Below are positions 48,404-58,576 of a stretch of DNA of 64,000 nucleotides, piece after piece. The position numbers and the translations under genes are program-made. The notes beneath the pieces are model-generated. The model was given only the letters and a program-made list of their open reading frames with translations, did no database searches and had not been told where the DNA came from. The DNA is from Sphingomonadales bacterium (GTDB lineage Bacteria > Bacteroidota > Bacteroidia > Flavobacteriales_D > Crocinitomicaceae), in NCBI GenBank assembly GCA_016872115.1, contig VHBC01000001.1, positions 124,001-188,000 of the forward strand, read 5' to 3'. How positions within the stretch are numbered: the first letter of the stretch is position 1; each line of letters starts with the position of its first letter.

Positions 48404-50221
48404 ATGGATCGCAATTCCACCATCGGCCTGGTTTTGATTGGCCTGATTATCACCGTTTTTTCCGTGATGAACCAACCTTCTCAGGAAGAAATCAAAGCTG
48501 CACAAAAAAAAGAAGCCAAGGCTACTAGTAAAAAATCGGAAAAGAAAAAAAATGCAGTTCAGCCAGTCACTTCAAATACTTCGGTAGCGATATCTAAAAT
48601 TGCAGCAAAAGAAAGTATCTCGATAATTGAGAACGATGAACTACTCATTGAACTCAACAACAAAGGTGGTATGGTCGCAGGGGTTTACCTCAAAAACTAC
48701 CGCAACTACAAAGATTTTGCCGCCAACAAAGAAAACGCACTTTGCCTTTTTGAAAACGGAGATGCCCACAATCAGCTGGTCTTAAGTACGGCAAAAGGGA
48801 AGATCTACACTAAGAATCACTTTTTTGAATTGGTAAAAAGCACAAAAACCAGCGCAATTTATGAAGCGCAATTTGCAGAAGGCACCATTCGTCAGACCTA
48901 CAAGTTGAAAAAAGGCCATGATTTGTCTTATAAAATTGAAGTTCTTGATAACAAAGGTTTTATACTCGACAACACCGTACTCAACTGGGCTGCCGATTTC
49001 AAAAGAACTGAGCGTTTATTTTCAGAACAACGCCGCGTTTCTACCATTTGCTTTGAACAAACACAAAGCGGTCTAGACTACCTATCAGAAACCGCCAGTG
49101 AATCTGGTGTCGCTGAAGAAGACATCAAATGGGTGGCTTTTAAACAAAGTTATTTCTCGGCTATCCTCCACCCTACCAATTCTTTCCCAAAAAAAGGAAC
49201 CAAATTCTTTATTCAAAACTTCATGGAAGGACACCCACAAGCCTGGACGCACCTAAAAGGCTACCATGCAACCATGGCCCTAGATTTTCAAAACAATTCA
49301 GCATCATTTAATTGGTTTTTTGGCCCTAACGACTACGAGGTCCTCAAAAGCTTCAATAGCGGTTACGACGACATCCTCAATTTTGGTTGGGGCTTGTTCC
49401 GCTGGATCAATATTTATGCCGTCCAACCAATATTCAATTTATTAGTTGACAACGGTATTGCACTGGGCTGGGCCATTTTAATTTTGACGCTCATACTCAA
49501 AACCATTCTAATGCCGGTGCAGTGGAAAATGTTTGTTTCTTCTGTTAAAATGCGTATTCTGAAGCCTGAAATTGACGAACTCAACGCCAAATATCCGAAG
49601 CAAGATGACGCAATGAAAAAGCAAATGGAAATGATGACACTCTACCGAGAGTCGGGCGCCAGTCCGTTGGCTGGCTGTTTACCAATGCTCATACAAATGC
49701 CAATTTTATTAGCTGTATTCCGCTTTTTCCCGGCGGCCTTTGAACTTCGCCAAAAAGGCTTCCTTTGGGCAGAAGACCTGAGTTCTTATGACTCTATTCT
49801 CGATTTTGGTTTTCATTTACCAATTTATGGTGACCACATTTCCCTATTCACACTTTTGATGGCAGGCACTACCCTCGTCTACACCTACATGAATAGTGGC
49901 AACATGCAAACGCCACAACAGCCAGGAATGCCAGATATGCGCATCATTATGTATATTTTTCCTTTCATGATGATTTTCTTCTTCAATAACTATTCTGCAG
50001 GTCTTTCCTATTACTATTTCATTTCAACCCTCATGTCTATCCTCATGATGGTCTTGATTAAGCGTTTCTTTGTCAACGAAGACAAACTCAAAGTCAACAT
50101 GGCTGAAAGAAAAGCCAATAGTGCGGCCAATCCAAAAGCCAAGAAAAAATCGCGCTTCCAAGAAAAACTCGAAGAAATGCAACGTCAACAACAAGAAATG
50201 CTCAAAAACCGCAAAAAATAA
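48404..50221 (+). CDS. yidC: Membrane protein insertase YidC
   Basis: N-terminal TM, periplasmic domain, '[44 protein letters not shown]', '[41 protein letters not shown]'. Confidence 0.97.
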   Translation: MDRNSTIGLVLIGLIITVFSVMNQPSQEEIKAAQKKEAKATSKKSEKKKNAVQPVTSNTSVAISKIAAKESISIIENDELLIELNNKGGMVAGVYLKNYRNYKDFAANKENALCLFENGDAHNQLVLSTAKGKIYTKNHFFELVKSTKTSAIYEAQFAEGTIRQTYKLKKGHDLSYKIEVLDNKGFILDNTVLNWAADFKRTERLFSEQRRVSTICFEQTQSGLDYLSETASESGVAEEDIKWVAFKQSYFSAILHPTNSFPKKGTKFFIQNFMEGHPQAWTHLKGYHATMALDFQNNSASFNWFFGPNDYEVLKSFNSGYDDILNFGWGLFRWINIYAVQPIFNLLVDNGIALGWAILILTLILKTILMPVQWKMFVSSVKMRILKPEIDELNAKYPKQDDAMKKQMEMMTLYRESGASPLAGCLPMLIQMPILLAVFRFFPAAFELRQKGFLWAEDLSSYDSILDFGFHLPIYGDHISLFTLLMAGTTLVYTYMNSGNMQTPQQPGMPDMRIIMYIFPFMMIFFFNNYSAGLSYYYFISTLMSILMMVLIKRFFVNEDKLKVNMAERKANSAANPKAKKKSRFQEKLEEMQRQQQEMLKNRKK

Positions 50222-50226
50222 AAACC

Positions 50227-50883
50227 ATGAAATTTTTTATTGACACCGCAAACCTTAAAGATATTGCCGAAGCCCACGACATGGGAATCCTAGATGGCGT
50301 TACCACAAATCCATCTTTAATGGCAAAAGAAGGGATCTCAGGAAAAGCCAATATTTTAAAACATTATGTGGATATTTGCAATATTGTAGACGGCCCCGTT
50401 AGCGCAGAGGTTATTGCTACTGATTTCGAAGGCATGGTCCGCGAGGGCGAAGAACTCGCCGCCTTACACAAAAATATCGTGGTCAAAATTCCAATGATCG
50501 CAGAAGGCCTCAAGGCCATTAAATATTTTTCGGGCAAAGGCATTCGCACCAATTGTACGCTCATCTTTTCTTCTGGCCAGGCTTTGGTCGCCGCAAAAGC
50601 AGGTGCAACCTATATCTCACCTTTTTTAGGGCGCCTAGACGATGTTTCTACTGATGGTTTGTCGTTGATCGAACAAATCCGCGTCATCTATGACAACTAT
50701 GCATTTGATACCGAAATTCTTGCCGCTTCGGTTCGTCACCCTATGCACATCATCAATTGCGCAACTATTGGAGCCGATGTCATGACTGGTCCGCTTTCTG
50801 CCATCAAAGCACTTGTAAAACATCCACTTACCGATATTGGCTTACAGCAATTTTTAGCAGACCACGCCAAAGCCAATCAATAA
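50227..50883 (+). CDS. Transaldolase / fructose-6-phosphate aldolase family
   Basis: '[36 protein letters not shown]', '[17 protein letters not shown]', '[30 protein letters not shown]'. Confidence 0.95.
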   Translation: MKFFIDTANLKDIAEAHDMGILDGVTTNPSLMAKEGISGKANILKHYVDICNIVDGPVSAEVIATDFEGMVREGEELAALHKNIVVKIPMIAEGLKAIKYFSGKGIRTNCTLIFSSGQALVAAKAGATYISPFLGRLDDVSTDGLSLIEQIRVIYDNYAFDTEILAASVRHPMHIINCATIGADVMTGPLSAIKALVKHPLTDIGLQQFLADHAKANQ

Positions 50884-50889
50884 GTCAAA

Positions 50890-51354
50890 ATGCTGTCCAA
50901 AGAAGAACGAAAAGCTTGGAACGAAGCTTTTTGGCTTGGTTTTAAAAACTACATGCGTGCTTGCATGTCTTCTTCCGGCCGGCGCATCAATTGGATCAAT
51001 TACCCAACACAAGTCAAAAATACTTACTTGCGTATGGTTTGTGACGGCAAACAAATTTTGCTTTGTTACGATATCCAATTCAAGGACGCTGGTATTCAAG
51101 CCATTTTTTGGGAACAACTGACCGAGTTAAAGGTGGTGCTAGAAAGCAATATATCTGTTTCAACACATTGGCAAGCACAAACAACCAATAATGAAGGGCA
51201 GACAATTGGAAGAATTTATTGGCAGCTCGAAAACGCCAATTTCTACGACAAAAACGACTGGCCAGTGATTTATGCTTTTTTCAAGAAACATTTAAGAGAG
51301 TTTGACGTCTTTTATCAAGAGTTCAATGAAATCCTGATCACATTGGTCGACTAA
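50890..51354 (+). CDS. DUF4268-like domain protein
   Basis: 154 aa 'FWLGFKNYMRACMSSSGRRINWINYPTQVKNTYLRMVCDGKQILLCYDIQFKDAGIQAIFWEQL'. Confidence 0.8.
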   Translation: MLSKEERKAWNEAFWLGFKNYMRACMSSSGRRINWINYPTQVKNTYLRMVCDGKQILLCYDIQFKDAGIQAIFWEQLTELKVVLESNISVSTHWQAQTTNNEGQTIGRIYWQLENANFYDKNDWPVIYAFFKKHLREFDVFYQEFNEILITLVD

Positions 51355-51376
51355 ACAGAATGACTATCTTTATATT

Positions 51377-52174
51377 ATGAAATTTTACTTTCCGCTCTTA
51401 GTGGCGTTTTTCGTTTCACAGCTCCAAGCGCAAACGACGCTTTTGCAAACAGATTTTCAGACCGGAATTCCGAGTAACTATACCCTACTCAATTTAGATA
51501 ACCAAGCGCCTGATCCACTCGTTTTTGAATTTGCAAGCGGCTGGATCACCGCACCCGATCCAGAAAACACCTCTGATACAGTGGCAGCCGTAAGTTCTTA
51601 TTTTGAAACTGCCGATACAGCCAATCGCTGGCTCATCACACCCGCATTACAAATGGGCGGTTTCGGTAATTTTATTTCTTGGCAAGCCAAATCCCATGAT
51701 CCTTCCTTCCCCGACGACTACCTAGTTTTGGTCTCTCATACCACCAACGACCCAAGTGCTTTTACAGACACAATAGGTTCAGTACAAGAAGAAAATTTTG
51801 AATGGACTTTTCGCGAAGCAAACCTCTCTGATAAAGGCTATAACGATTCTACAATTTACATTGCTTTTGTACTAAGAACTGTTGATGGCTTCAAATTATA
51901 TATTGACGACATCGAAGTACGTAAAGACGACCCAGTAGGCCTTTTGGAAACTCCCTTTTTTGAAATGGTAGTCTATCCAAATCCGAGTACAGACCTCATT
52001 TCCACCCAAAATATCCAAAACATTTCGAAAATAGAAATTCTTGATCTAAACGGTAAAGTTTTGCTTTATTCGTATCAATCGAGCATTTCAGTCGCCGAAC
52101 TTCTTTCAGGATCATATCTGTTGCGCTGTACCACTCCTAACGGCATTTACACCAAGCCAATTCTCAAGCTGTAA
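51377..52174 (+). CDS. T9SS secreted protein with choice-of-anchor J (cleaved adhesin) domain
   Basis: Signal peptide; 'TTLLQTDFQTGIPSNYTLLNLDNQAPDP...RWLITPALQMGGFGNFISWQAKSHDPSFPDDYLVLVSHT'; C-terminal 'VYPNPSTDLI...LLSGSYLLRCTTPNGIYTKPILKL'. Confidence 0.9.
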   Translation: MKFYFPLLVAFFVSQLQAQTTLLQTDFQTGIPSNYTLLNLDNQAPDPLVFEFASGWITAPDPENTSDTVAAVSSYFETADTANRWLITPALQMGGFGNFISWQAKSHDPSFPDDYLVLVSHTTNDPSAFTDTIGSVQEENFEWTFREANLSDKGYNDSTIYIAFVLRTVDGFKLYIDDIEVRKDDPVGLLETPFFEMVVYPNPSTDLISTQNIQNISKIEILDLNGKVLLYSYQSSISVAELLSGSYLLRCTTPNGIYTKPILKL

Positions 52175-52833
52175 TGAAGCAATTGCTACTTGAAGTTGAA
52201 AAACGCGTTCGCGAAAAATTCACCGATCAAGAAGGCAGCCACGATTGGTTTCACATCGATCGGGTGCGCAAAAACGCGCTGCTGTTGCAAAAATCCGAAG
52301 GCGGCGATGCCCAGCTAATCGAACTGGCTGCACTCCTACACGATTTCTCAGATCATAAGTACAACGGTGGTGATTTTCAGGCTGGCCAACAAGATGTGTA
52401 TGCACTATTATTGGAATTGCATGCGCCTGAAAAAATAGCCCATGCGGTTGCACAAATTGTTGGTGTCGTATCTTATAAAGGCGCACTAGTTCCCGATGAA
52501 AAAACGTCTTTAGAGGGCCAAATTGTCCGAGATGCAGACCGACTCGACGCAATAGGTGCTATTGGAATTGCGCGTGCTTTTGCCTACGGCGGTAGCCGCG
52601 GAAGGGCTTTGTATGATCCGGCAGTTTCTCCTACCTTACACAAAACGAAAGAAGCATACGCCCAAGACAAAGGTCACACCATCAATCACTTTTACGAAAA
52701 GCTATTGTTGCTCCAAGACCGCATGGAAACGCAAAGTGCAAAAGTACTGGCAGCCAACCGACACCAGTTTATGTTGGAATTTTTGAAACAATTCAAAAAT
52801 GATTGGGCCGCTGAAAATCCGGATATCGTCTAA
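52174..52833 (+). CDS. HD domain phosphohydrolase
   Basis: 'GSHDWFHIDRVRKNALLLQKSEGGDAQLIELAALLHDFSDHKY...LEGQIVRDADRLDAIGAIGIARAFAYGG'. Confidence 0.94.
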   Translation: MKQLLLEVEKRVREKFTDQEGSHDWFHIDRVRKNALLLQKSEGGDAQLIELAALLHDFSDHKYNGGDFQAGQQDVYALLLELHAPEKIAHAVAQIVGVVSYKGALVPDEKTSLEGQIVRDADRLDAIGAIGIARAFAYGGSRGRALYDPAVSPTLHKTKEAYAQDKGHTINHFYEKLLLLQDRMETQSAKVLAANRHQFMLEFLKQFKNDWAAENPDIV

Positions 52834-53719
52834 AAAAAGAGGCTTCTTCTTCGGCAAGCGTTTGAACCAGTTTTTTTGCTGCTGCGCTTTCGGGATATAA
52901 AATGCGATGAGCCCTGCGCTTTTGAAGCCCTTCCCATTCTTCAAGAACCTTCAACGCTTCAAGCGATAAAATCCTTTCTTGAAGGAGCTCCCAAACAGCT
53001 TGTGTAGCTTTTTGATTTGGATGTGCACCATCTTCTTTATAAAAAGCGTAATCGCGCAGTTCATCTAATACCAATTCATAGGCTTCCAAATAGGAACAAT
53101 TTGCAAATTGGCTCAAATCTTCGGCGAGCAAAAGCAATCTGGCTTTACTTCTGTTATTGGCGATCAAGCCATCTTTTAAATGCCTGACCGGACTCACCGT
53201 AAAAACAACTTGTAGCTTCGGATTAAAGGTCTGTAATTGCAACAATAGTGCTTGCCAATCGGCAAGGAGCACATCAAGCGCAGTCAATTCCTTATTGAAT
53301 TGAGCGCTGGATGCTTTATGACAATTTGCCACTATCTGATGGTCAGCTTTAAGCGTGAAAGCCCAACTACTTCCAAAAGTGATGAATAAATGACTACTGC
53401 TTTGTAGTGCAGTGCGCATTTGGTTATAAAGCGCTTCAAATTTCAAATGCAACTCCGCTTCAGACATCGCAAAAAATGTCCCGGATAAATCCCAAGACAA
53501 ATATACGTCGTTGCGGCGGTGCATGCGCAATGGTTGGTATTGGTCAGAAAGTGCCCAAAGAAGCAGTTTTGATAACGCCAACGGATGAAAAATAGTCCCG
53601 CCTGGATTCACTTCAGCTAAAAAACCATTTTCTTGAAGCTTTTTACCTATTTCATCGGAAAAGCAACTCCCTAATAAAAGTAACTTACTGTTGTGTGAAA
53701 TGCGTTGATCGGCACTCAT
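52793..53719 (-). CDS. GSCFA domain-containing protein
   Basis: 'KLLLLGSCFSDEIGKKLQENGFLAEVNPGGTIFHPLAL', 'FITFGSSWAF', 'VVFTVSPVRHLKDG', 'DYAFYKEDGAHPN'. Confidence 0.93.
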   Translation of the reverse strand: MSADQRISHNSKLLLLGSCFSDEIGKKLQENGFLAEVNPGGTIFHPLALSKLLLWALSDQYQPLRMHRRNDVYLSWDLSGTFFAMSEAELHLKFEALYNQMRTALQSSSHLFITFGSSWAFTLKADHQIVANCHKASSAQFNKELTALDVLLADWQALLLQLQTFNPKLQVVFTVSPVRHLKDGLIANNRSKARLLLLAEDLSQFANCSYLEAYELVLDELRDYAFYKEDGAHPNQKATQAVWELLQERILSLEALKVLEEWEGLQKRRAHRILYPESAAAKKLVQTLAEEEASFFRRYPDFQRPNHF

Positions 53720-55362
53720 TGATCTGCTAATAAAGAAACTGCATTGGCCAAAGCCGCTTCAGAAATGATTTCCCCACTTAATAAACGCGCAATTTCTTGC
53801 GTACGTTCAACTTGTGAAAGGGCACTTACTCTGGTTTGCATGCGTTTATTGACAACCGTTTTCTGCACTAAAAAATGATGAACAGCCTTGGCCGCTACTT
53901 GAGGTAAATGCGAAATAGCCATGCATTGACCGTTTTGGGCCATCTCGTTAAGCAATCTTCCTATTTTTAAGGCGACGTCGCCTGAGACACCTGTGTCAAT
54001 TTCATCAAAAATGATGGTTGGCAAGGCCTTTTTCTCAGAAACCATTTTTTGCAAAGCCAGCATGAGTCTCGAGAGCTCCCCTCCACTTGCAGCCCGTTCT
54101 ACTGGAACAGGTTGGTGTCCAAGGTTAGCCGAGAAGAGCATTTCTATGTCCGAACAACCATTTTGATTGAGTTGGTCGGTTTGTTCCAATTCAAAAGACA
54201 AGGTTGTATTGGGTAATTTGAGCTCGTCTAATATTTGCTGTAGTTGTGCAGCGAGCGCACTTACACCAACTACTCTACTTTGGTGTAAGGCAAGTGCTGC
54301 TGCCCATAATTGTTGTTGAAGCACCGCTAATTCTTTATCAAAGTTTTTCAGACTTTCCTGCTGCTCATGCAGGGTTTGAGCTTGGTTACTCAGTTGCTTT
54401 TGAATGTCAATTAATGCCGCGATGTCATGTGCTTTGTGTTTGTGTAGTGCTGAATTAATTTTGTCTTGAAGTGCCTCTAAAGCTGGAAGTTGGCTTGGGT
54501 CTAAATCCTGAGTGCTAGACCTCAAGGCGTCTCTTGAAAGTTCTTTAAGCTCAATGAGTAGCTCGGCTAATCTTTCGGCAAAACCCGCCATTTGAGCGTC
54601 GATGTGCTTGACTTTATCTAAAATAAGCTTGCGTTGGTACAGCGCTGCGTATGGGCCGTTGTCATCCTGCAAGGATTCCAGTGCAGACTGCGCCTCCTGG
54701 AGCTGCGCCGCATTGGCATAGCGCTCTATCTCATTTTCTAGACCCTGAATTTTAGGATCGTGGAGTTGCAAGGCGACTAATTCTTCTAATAAAAAATCAT
54801 TGTAATCTTGCTGGGCACAATCTTGCTCGTATTTGGCGCGCATGTGTTCCAATTCTTTTTGTTTAAGTTGGAAGGATTTGAATGCCCTTGCAAAATCTAA
54901 TTGTTGTTCCTGAAGGCCGAGAAGTACATCAACAAGTTGTAATTGAAAAGTCTTTGACTTGAGTTCAAGTGTGTTGTATTGAGAATGTATTTGCAGTAGA
55001 TTGCTGGTAAGCAGTTTAAGCACTTGCAAAGAGACGGGTGTGTCATTGATAAAAGCCCGAGACTTCCCTTCCGCAGCAAGCTCTCTTCTAATTAGGGTTT
55101 GTGGTTCATAATCGAGGTCATGTTGCTCAAAAAAAGGTAGGAGCGATTGGGGCAAATCAAAAATTGCCTCGACAATGGCCTTTTTAGCTCCCGGAGCCAA
55201 AACACTCAGGTCGGCTCGTTCACCGAGTATGAGTTGTGTGGCCGAAAGAATAATAGATTTTCCGGAACCAGTTTCACCTGTAAAAACGGTGAAACCGTTT
55301 TGAAAATCGAGCTGAACAGCATCGATGAGTGCAAAGTGCTGAATACGAAGCGAACGAAGCAT
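53716..55362 (-). CDS. recN: DNA repair protein RecN
   Basis: 'MLRSLRIQHFALIDAVQLDFQNGFTVFTGETGSGKSIILSATQLILGERAD', 'ASGGELSRLMLALQ', 'IIFDEIDTGVSGDVALKIG'. Confidence 0.97.
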   Translation of the reverse strand: MLRSLRIQHFALIDAVQLDFQNGFTVFTGETGSGKSIILSATQLILGERADLSVLAPGAKKAIVEAIFDLPQSLLPFFEQHDLDYEPQTLIRRELAAEGKSRAFINDTPVSLQVLKLLTSNLLQIHSQYNTLELKSKTFQLQLVDVLLGLQEQQLDFARAFKSFQLKQKELEHMRAKYEQDCAQQDYNDFLLEELVALQLHDPKIQGLENEIERYANAAQLQEAQSALESLQDDNGPYAALYQRKLILDKVKHIDAQMAGFAERLAELLIELKELSRDALRSSTQDLDPSQLPALEALQDKINSALHKHKAHDIAALIDIQKQLSNQAQTLHEQQESLKNFDKELAVLQQQLWAAALALHQSRVVGVSALAAQLQQILDELKLPNTTLSFELEQTDQLNQNGCSDIEMLFSANLGHQPVPVERAASGGELSRLMLALQKMVSEKKALPTIIFDEIDTGVSGDVALKIGRLLNEMAQNGQCMAISHLPQVAAKAVHHFLVQKTVVNKRMQTRVSALSQVERTQEIARLLSGEIISEAALANAVSLLADQ

Positions 55363-56267
55363 TAGTCGAGAATTGTAGTGTAACTCGTAGCGTTAGCTGG
55401 ATCAAGTTTCTTTAAAAGATTGACTAAATCTTGTTTGTCCTTGAGTTCAGAGTCGGAGAAAATATTTTTAAGCTCGGTGGTTTTACCGAATAAAAAGCTC
55501 ACAATATTGACAGTATTTGGCCTGGTTGCCATAATAGGACTCAATAAATTAAGTGCCATTGAAATGGCTTTTTTTCCTTCTTCTTTTTTGTCGTAAAGTT
55601 GGTCTAGACCAAGACGGTGGTACTGATAAAGGCAAACGCGATAGGGTTCGAAAACAGGTTGCAACATGTTGTCGGCCAAATAAAAACGGTTGCGTTTGCT
55701 GCTTTCAGATGACTTCCAACCTGCTGCGCCGCCTGTTTGGGCCAAAGTGACAATTTGCAGCGCTTCTTGAAAATAAGGGGTACCCCCTTTCAGAGAAAAC
55801 GAATCGTAGTCCATGCCGATGATAAAATAGGCATAAAATGCCAGGATTGAAGTCAGGTTATCTCGGTACTGATTTGGGACGTAATTCAAAACTGCGCCTC
55901 TAGAAAAAGTAGCTTGAAAGTTTTCGTCTTGGAAATTAAAAAGTGTAGAATTGTAATTGCTGTTAAAGGCAGGACGAACACTAGAAACTTGGATATCGCC
56001 TCTGTATGCTCCTGTGGATGGAATTTCGCGGATTTGGATTTGGATATTGCAATTGATGCGTTCTTCTATCTTGAACTTGTCTTTGGTCCAGACGGTGTTG
56101 TTCATGATTTCGGTGATGCTCTGCTTCATCTGATTGATGATCTCCTGTTCGGTGGAACTCACCTCTACTTTGTTGTCAACAACAATATTCACCTGACAAT
56201 TGAGTTCTTGTGCAGTTAAATGCGGACAAATCAATAAAACTACTATTAAAAAAAATGACTTTTTCAT
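55362..56267 (-). CDS. DUF4835 family protein
   Basis: 'LNCQVNIVVDNKVEVSSTEQEIINQMKQSITEIMNNTVWTKDKFKIEERINCNIQIQI'; usual Bacteroidetes position between recN and coaBC. Confidence 0.9.
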   Translation of the reverse strand: MKKSFFLIVVLLICPHLTAQELNCQVNIVVDNKVEVSSTEQEIINQMKQSITEIMNNTVWTKDKFKIEERINCNIQIQIREIPSTGAYRGDIQVSSVRPAFNSNYNSTLFNFQDENFQATFSRGAVLNYVPNQYRDNLTSILAFYAYFIIGMDYDSFSLKGGTPYFQEALQIVTLAQTGGAAGWKSSESSKRNRFYLADNMLQPVFEPYRVCLYQYHRLGLDQLYDKKEEGKKAISMALNLLSPIMATRPNTVNIVSFLFGKTTELKNIFSDSELKDKQDLVNLLKKLDPANATSYTTILD

Positions 56268-57460
56268 GCGTTGGCGTCAAGGTAATGGATCAAGGCTTGG
56301 GCAGTCTCTGGCTTACTTAAAAGAGGTAAGTCCAGTCGCTTTTCGTCTTGGTCGAAGATACTAATTTTATTGGTTGGCGCGGCAAAGCCACTTACTCCGT
56401 CTTGTTGTTCATTCAAGACAAGGAAATCAAGTTTTTTATACCGCAATTTATTTAACGCATTTTGTTCAGAATTATTGGTTTCGAGCGCAAAACCCACGAC
56501 TATTTGAGAGGTTTTGTTTGCCGCTGCCCAAGTAAGTACATCGGGATTTTTAATAAGGTCTAACTGAAGGCTATCATCATTTTTTTTGATTTTTTGCGTA
56601 GCAAGCTCTTTTGGTCTGTAGTCGGCCACCGCTGCACTGAAAATGCCGTGTGTAGCCCAAGACCAATGCGCCTGAACGGCCTCAAATAATTGTTGGGCTG
56701 TTGTAATCGAGACCGAACGTAAATTCGGGTGGGCTAAGGAAAGTTGTGTTGGCCCCGAAATGAGTAAAACTTCGTGGCCAACCTCAAGCGCAGCGGCAGC
56801 GAGTGCAAAACCCATTTGACCCGTCGAATGATTGCTTAAATAACGCACTGGATCGATGGGTTCTTGGGTCGGGCCAGCTGTAATGAGGATACGTTTTTGA
56901 GCTTCCGTTTTTTTGGATGTTGTATTAAAAAAAGACTGCAGATAAGCAAGTATATTTTCGGGTTCTTCCATCCTGCCATGCCCTTCCAAGCCGCTTGCTA
57001 AAGCGCCGAAAGTTGCTGGAATTACCCAGACGCGGTCTTCTTGCAATTGCGCTAAATTGCGCTTGAAACTTGGGTGCTGATACATGTCGAGATCCATGGC
57101 AGGCGCTACCACACAAGGACATTTCAAGGATAAATAAGTAGCCAGCAACAAGTTGTCACAGGCGCCACTAGCCATTTTGGAAAGTGTATTGGCTGTAGCT
57201 GGCGCAATGAGCATGACGTCGGCCCATAAACTGAGCTCGACATGATTGGTCCAAACACCGGTGTCTTTGTTCCAAAATTCAATGTGAACAGGTTGTTCAC
57301 TGAGCGTAGCCAAGACCAAGGGGCTGACGAAGTCGGCTGCAGACGGCGTGAGGACACAACGTACTTCGGCACCTTGCTTTTTGAGTAAGCGAACGAGAAT
57401 AGGAATTTTGTAGGCAGCTATACCTCCTGAAATGCCAAGAAGGATCCGCTTGCCGCGCAT
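56264..57460 (-). CDS. coaBC: Bifunctional phosphopantothenoylcysteine decarboxylase/phosphopantothenate-cysteine ligase
   Basis: 'GKRILLGISGGIAAYKIPILVRLLKKQGAEVRCVLTPSAADFVSPL', 'PAMDLDMY', 'RILITAGPTQEPIDPVRYLSNHSTGQMGFALA'. Confidence 0.97.
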   Translation of the reverse strand: MRGKRILLGISGGIAAYKIPILVRLLKKQGAEVRCVLTPSAADFVSPLVLATLSEQPVHIEFWNKDTGVWTNHVELSLWADVMLIAPATANTLSKMASGACDNLLLATYLSLKCPCVVAPAMDLDMYQHPSFKRNLAQLQEDRVWVIPATFGALASGLEGHGRMEEPENILAYLQSFFNTTSKKTEAQKRILITAGPTQEPIDPVRYLSNHSTGQMGFALAAAALEVGHEVLLISGPTQLSLAHPNLRSVSITTAQQLFEAVQAHWSWATHGIFSAAVADYRPKELATQKIKKNDDSLQLDLIKNPDVLTWAAANKTSQIVVGFALETNNSEQNALNKLRYKKLDFLVLNEQQDGVSGFAAPTNKISIFDQDEKRLDLPLLSKPETAQALIHYLDANA

Positions 57461-57461
57461 A

Positions 57462-57785
57462 TTATTGCAAAGACTCTGGTTTGCGAAGATAGATTTTTTC
57501 TTCTAACAACTCTTGCATGGCAATTGCTGTAGGCTTCGGCATTTTTTCGTAATGCTTTGAGATTTCAATTTGCTCGCGGTTTTCGAAAACCTCTTCAAGG
57601 TTGTCAGTGTGCGTTGCAAATTCTTGCAATTTTTGAGTCAACTCTTCTTTGAGTTCTGTAGAAATTTGATTGGCTCTTTTAGAAATAGCAACCAAAGACT
57701 CGTAGATATTACCTGTTTTTTCTTCTAACATAATGGTATCGCGGGTAACTGTGGTACGTTCTGCAGAGATGTTTTTGAAACTCAT
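57462..57785 (-). CDS. rpoZ: DNA-directed RNA polymerase omega subunit (Bacteroidetes type)
   Basis: 'TVTRDTIMLEEKTGNIYESLVAISKRANQISTELKEEL...YEKMPKPTAIAMQELLEEKIYLRKPE'; between bamD and coaBC. ATG at 57785 preferred. Confidence 0.88.
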   Translation of the reverse strand: MSFKNISAERTTVTRDTIMLEEKTGNIYESLVAISKRANQISTELKEELTQKLQEFATHTDNLEEVFENREQIEISKHYEKMPKPTAIAMQELLEEKIYLRKPESLQ

Positions 57786-57795
57786 TGTATGGACT

Positions 57796-58575
57796 TTATT
57801 GGTTTTTTTCAAGCGCTGCGATGTAAGCTTCCAATTCTTTTAAATATGAAGAACTTGCATAGCGAAGTGCAAAGTTACGGAATCTTTCGTTAGTTTGGGC
57901 GCTGCGCTCACTTTTTTTACTTTCGATACTGTTGATGGTCATGAAATAAGAATTCTTGACAAGGATATAATGTGCTTTCTCAACAAACTGAGAGCGGCTG
58001 TAATTTTCCAAAAATGCCTCAGCAGAAGCTACTGCAGCTTTATAGTTCTGGGTGCGGTCGTAGAGTTCAACGGCATCAAAGGCTTTGCGCTCCAATTTAA
58101 AATGCAGTTGATCGATGATTTGGTTGCAAGTATCTACTAAATAAGAACCGGGATAACGGTCCACAAATTGCTGCACATTACTGATTGCTAGTTCTGTTTC
58201 TGTCTGATCAAGTGAATATTCTGGCGAATTTTTTACTGAACACATCGCAATCATGAATAACACTTCCTCAGATTTATTGCTGTAAGGAAAGCGCTGCATG
58301 TAAGAACTGTAATAATACTGCGCCATGTAGTAGTCTTCAATTTCGTAATAGGACTGAGCCATACGGTAATACGACAATTCACCTTCACCAGATTTGGGCG
58401 CGTGCTGATAAATTTGTTCGTAAAGCACGATAGCTTTACTGAATTCTTTTTGATCGTAGAGTTCGTTGGCACTCACAAACTTTTGACTGTAATCAGAACC
58501 TTTAACGATTTTGGCATAATTAGAACAGGCGCTAAGGCCGAAAGCAAAGACTAAGAAAAGCAATAGTTTTTTCAT
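57796..58575 (-). CDS. bamD: Outer membrane protein assembly factor BamD
   Basis: Lipoprotein signal 'LVFAFGLSACSNYAKIVKGSDYSQKF' and TPR repeats 'GELSYYRMAQSYYEIEDYYMAQYYYSSYMQRFPYSNKSEEVLFMIA'. Confidence 0.93.
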   Translation of the reverse strand: MKKLLLFLVFAFGLSACSNYAKIVKGSDYSQKFVSANELYDQKEFSKAIVLYEQIYQHAPKSGEGELSYYRMAQSYYEIEDYYMAQYYYSSYMQRFPYSNKSEEVLFMIAMCSVKNSPEYSLDQTETELAISNVQQFVDRYPGSYLVDTCNQIIDQLHFKLERKAFDAVELYDRTQNYKAAVASAEAFLENYSRSQFVEKAHYILVKNSYFMTINSIESKKSERSAQTNERFRNFALRYASSSYLKELEAYIAALEKNQ

Positions 58576-58576
58576 A

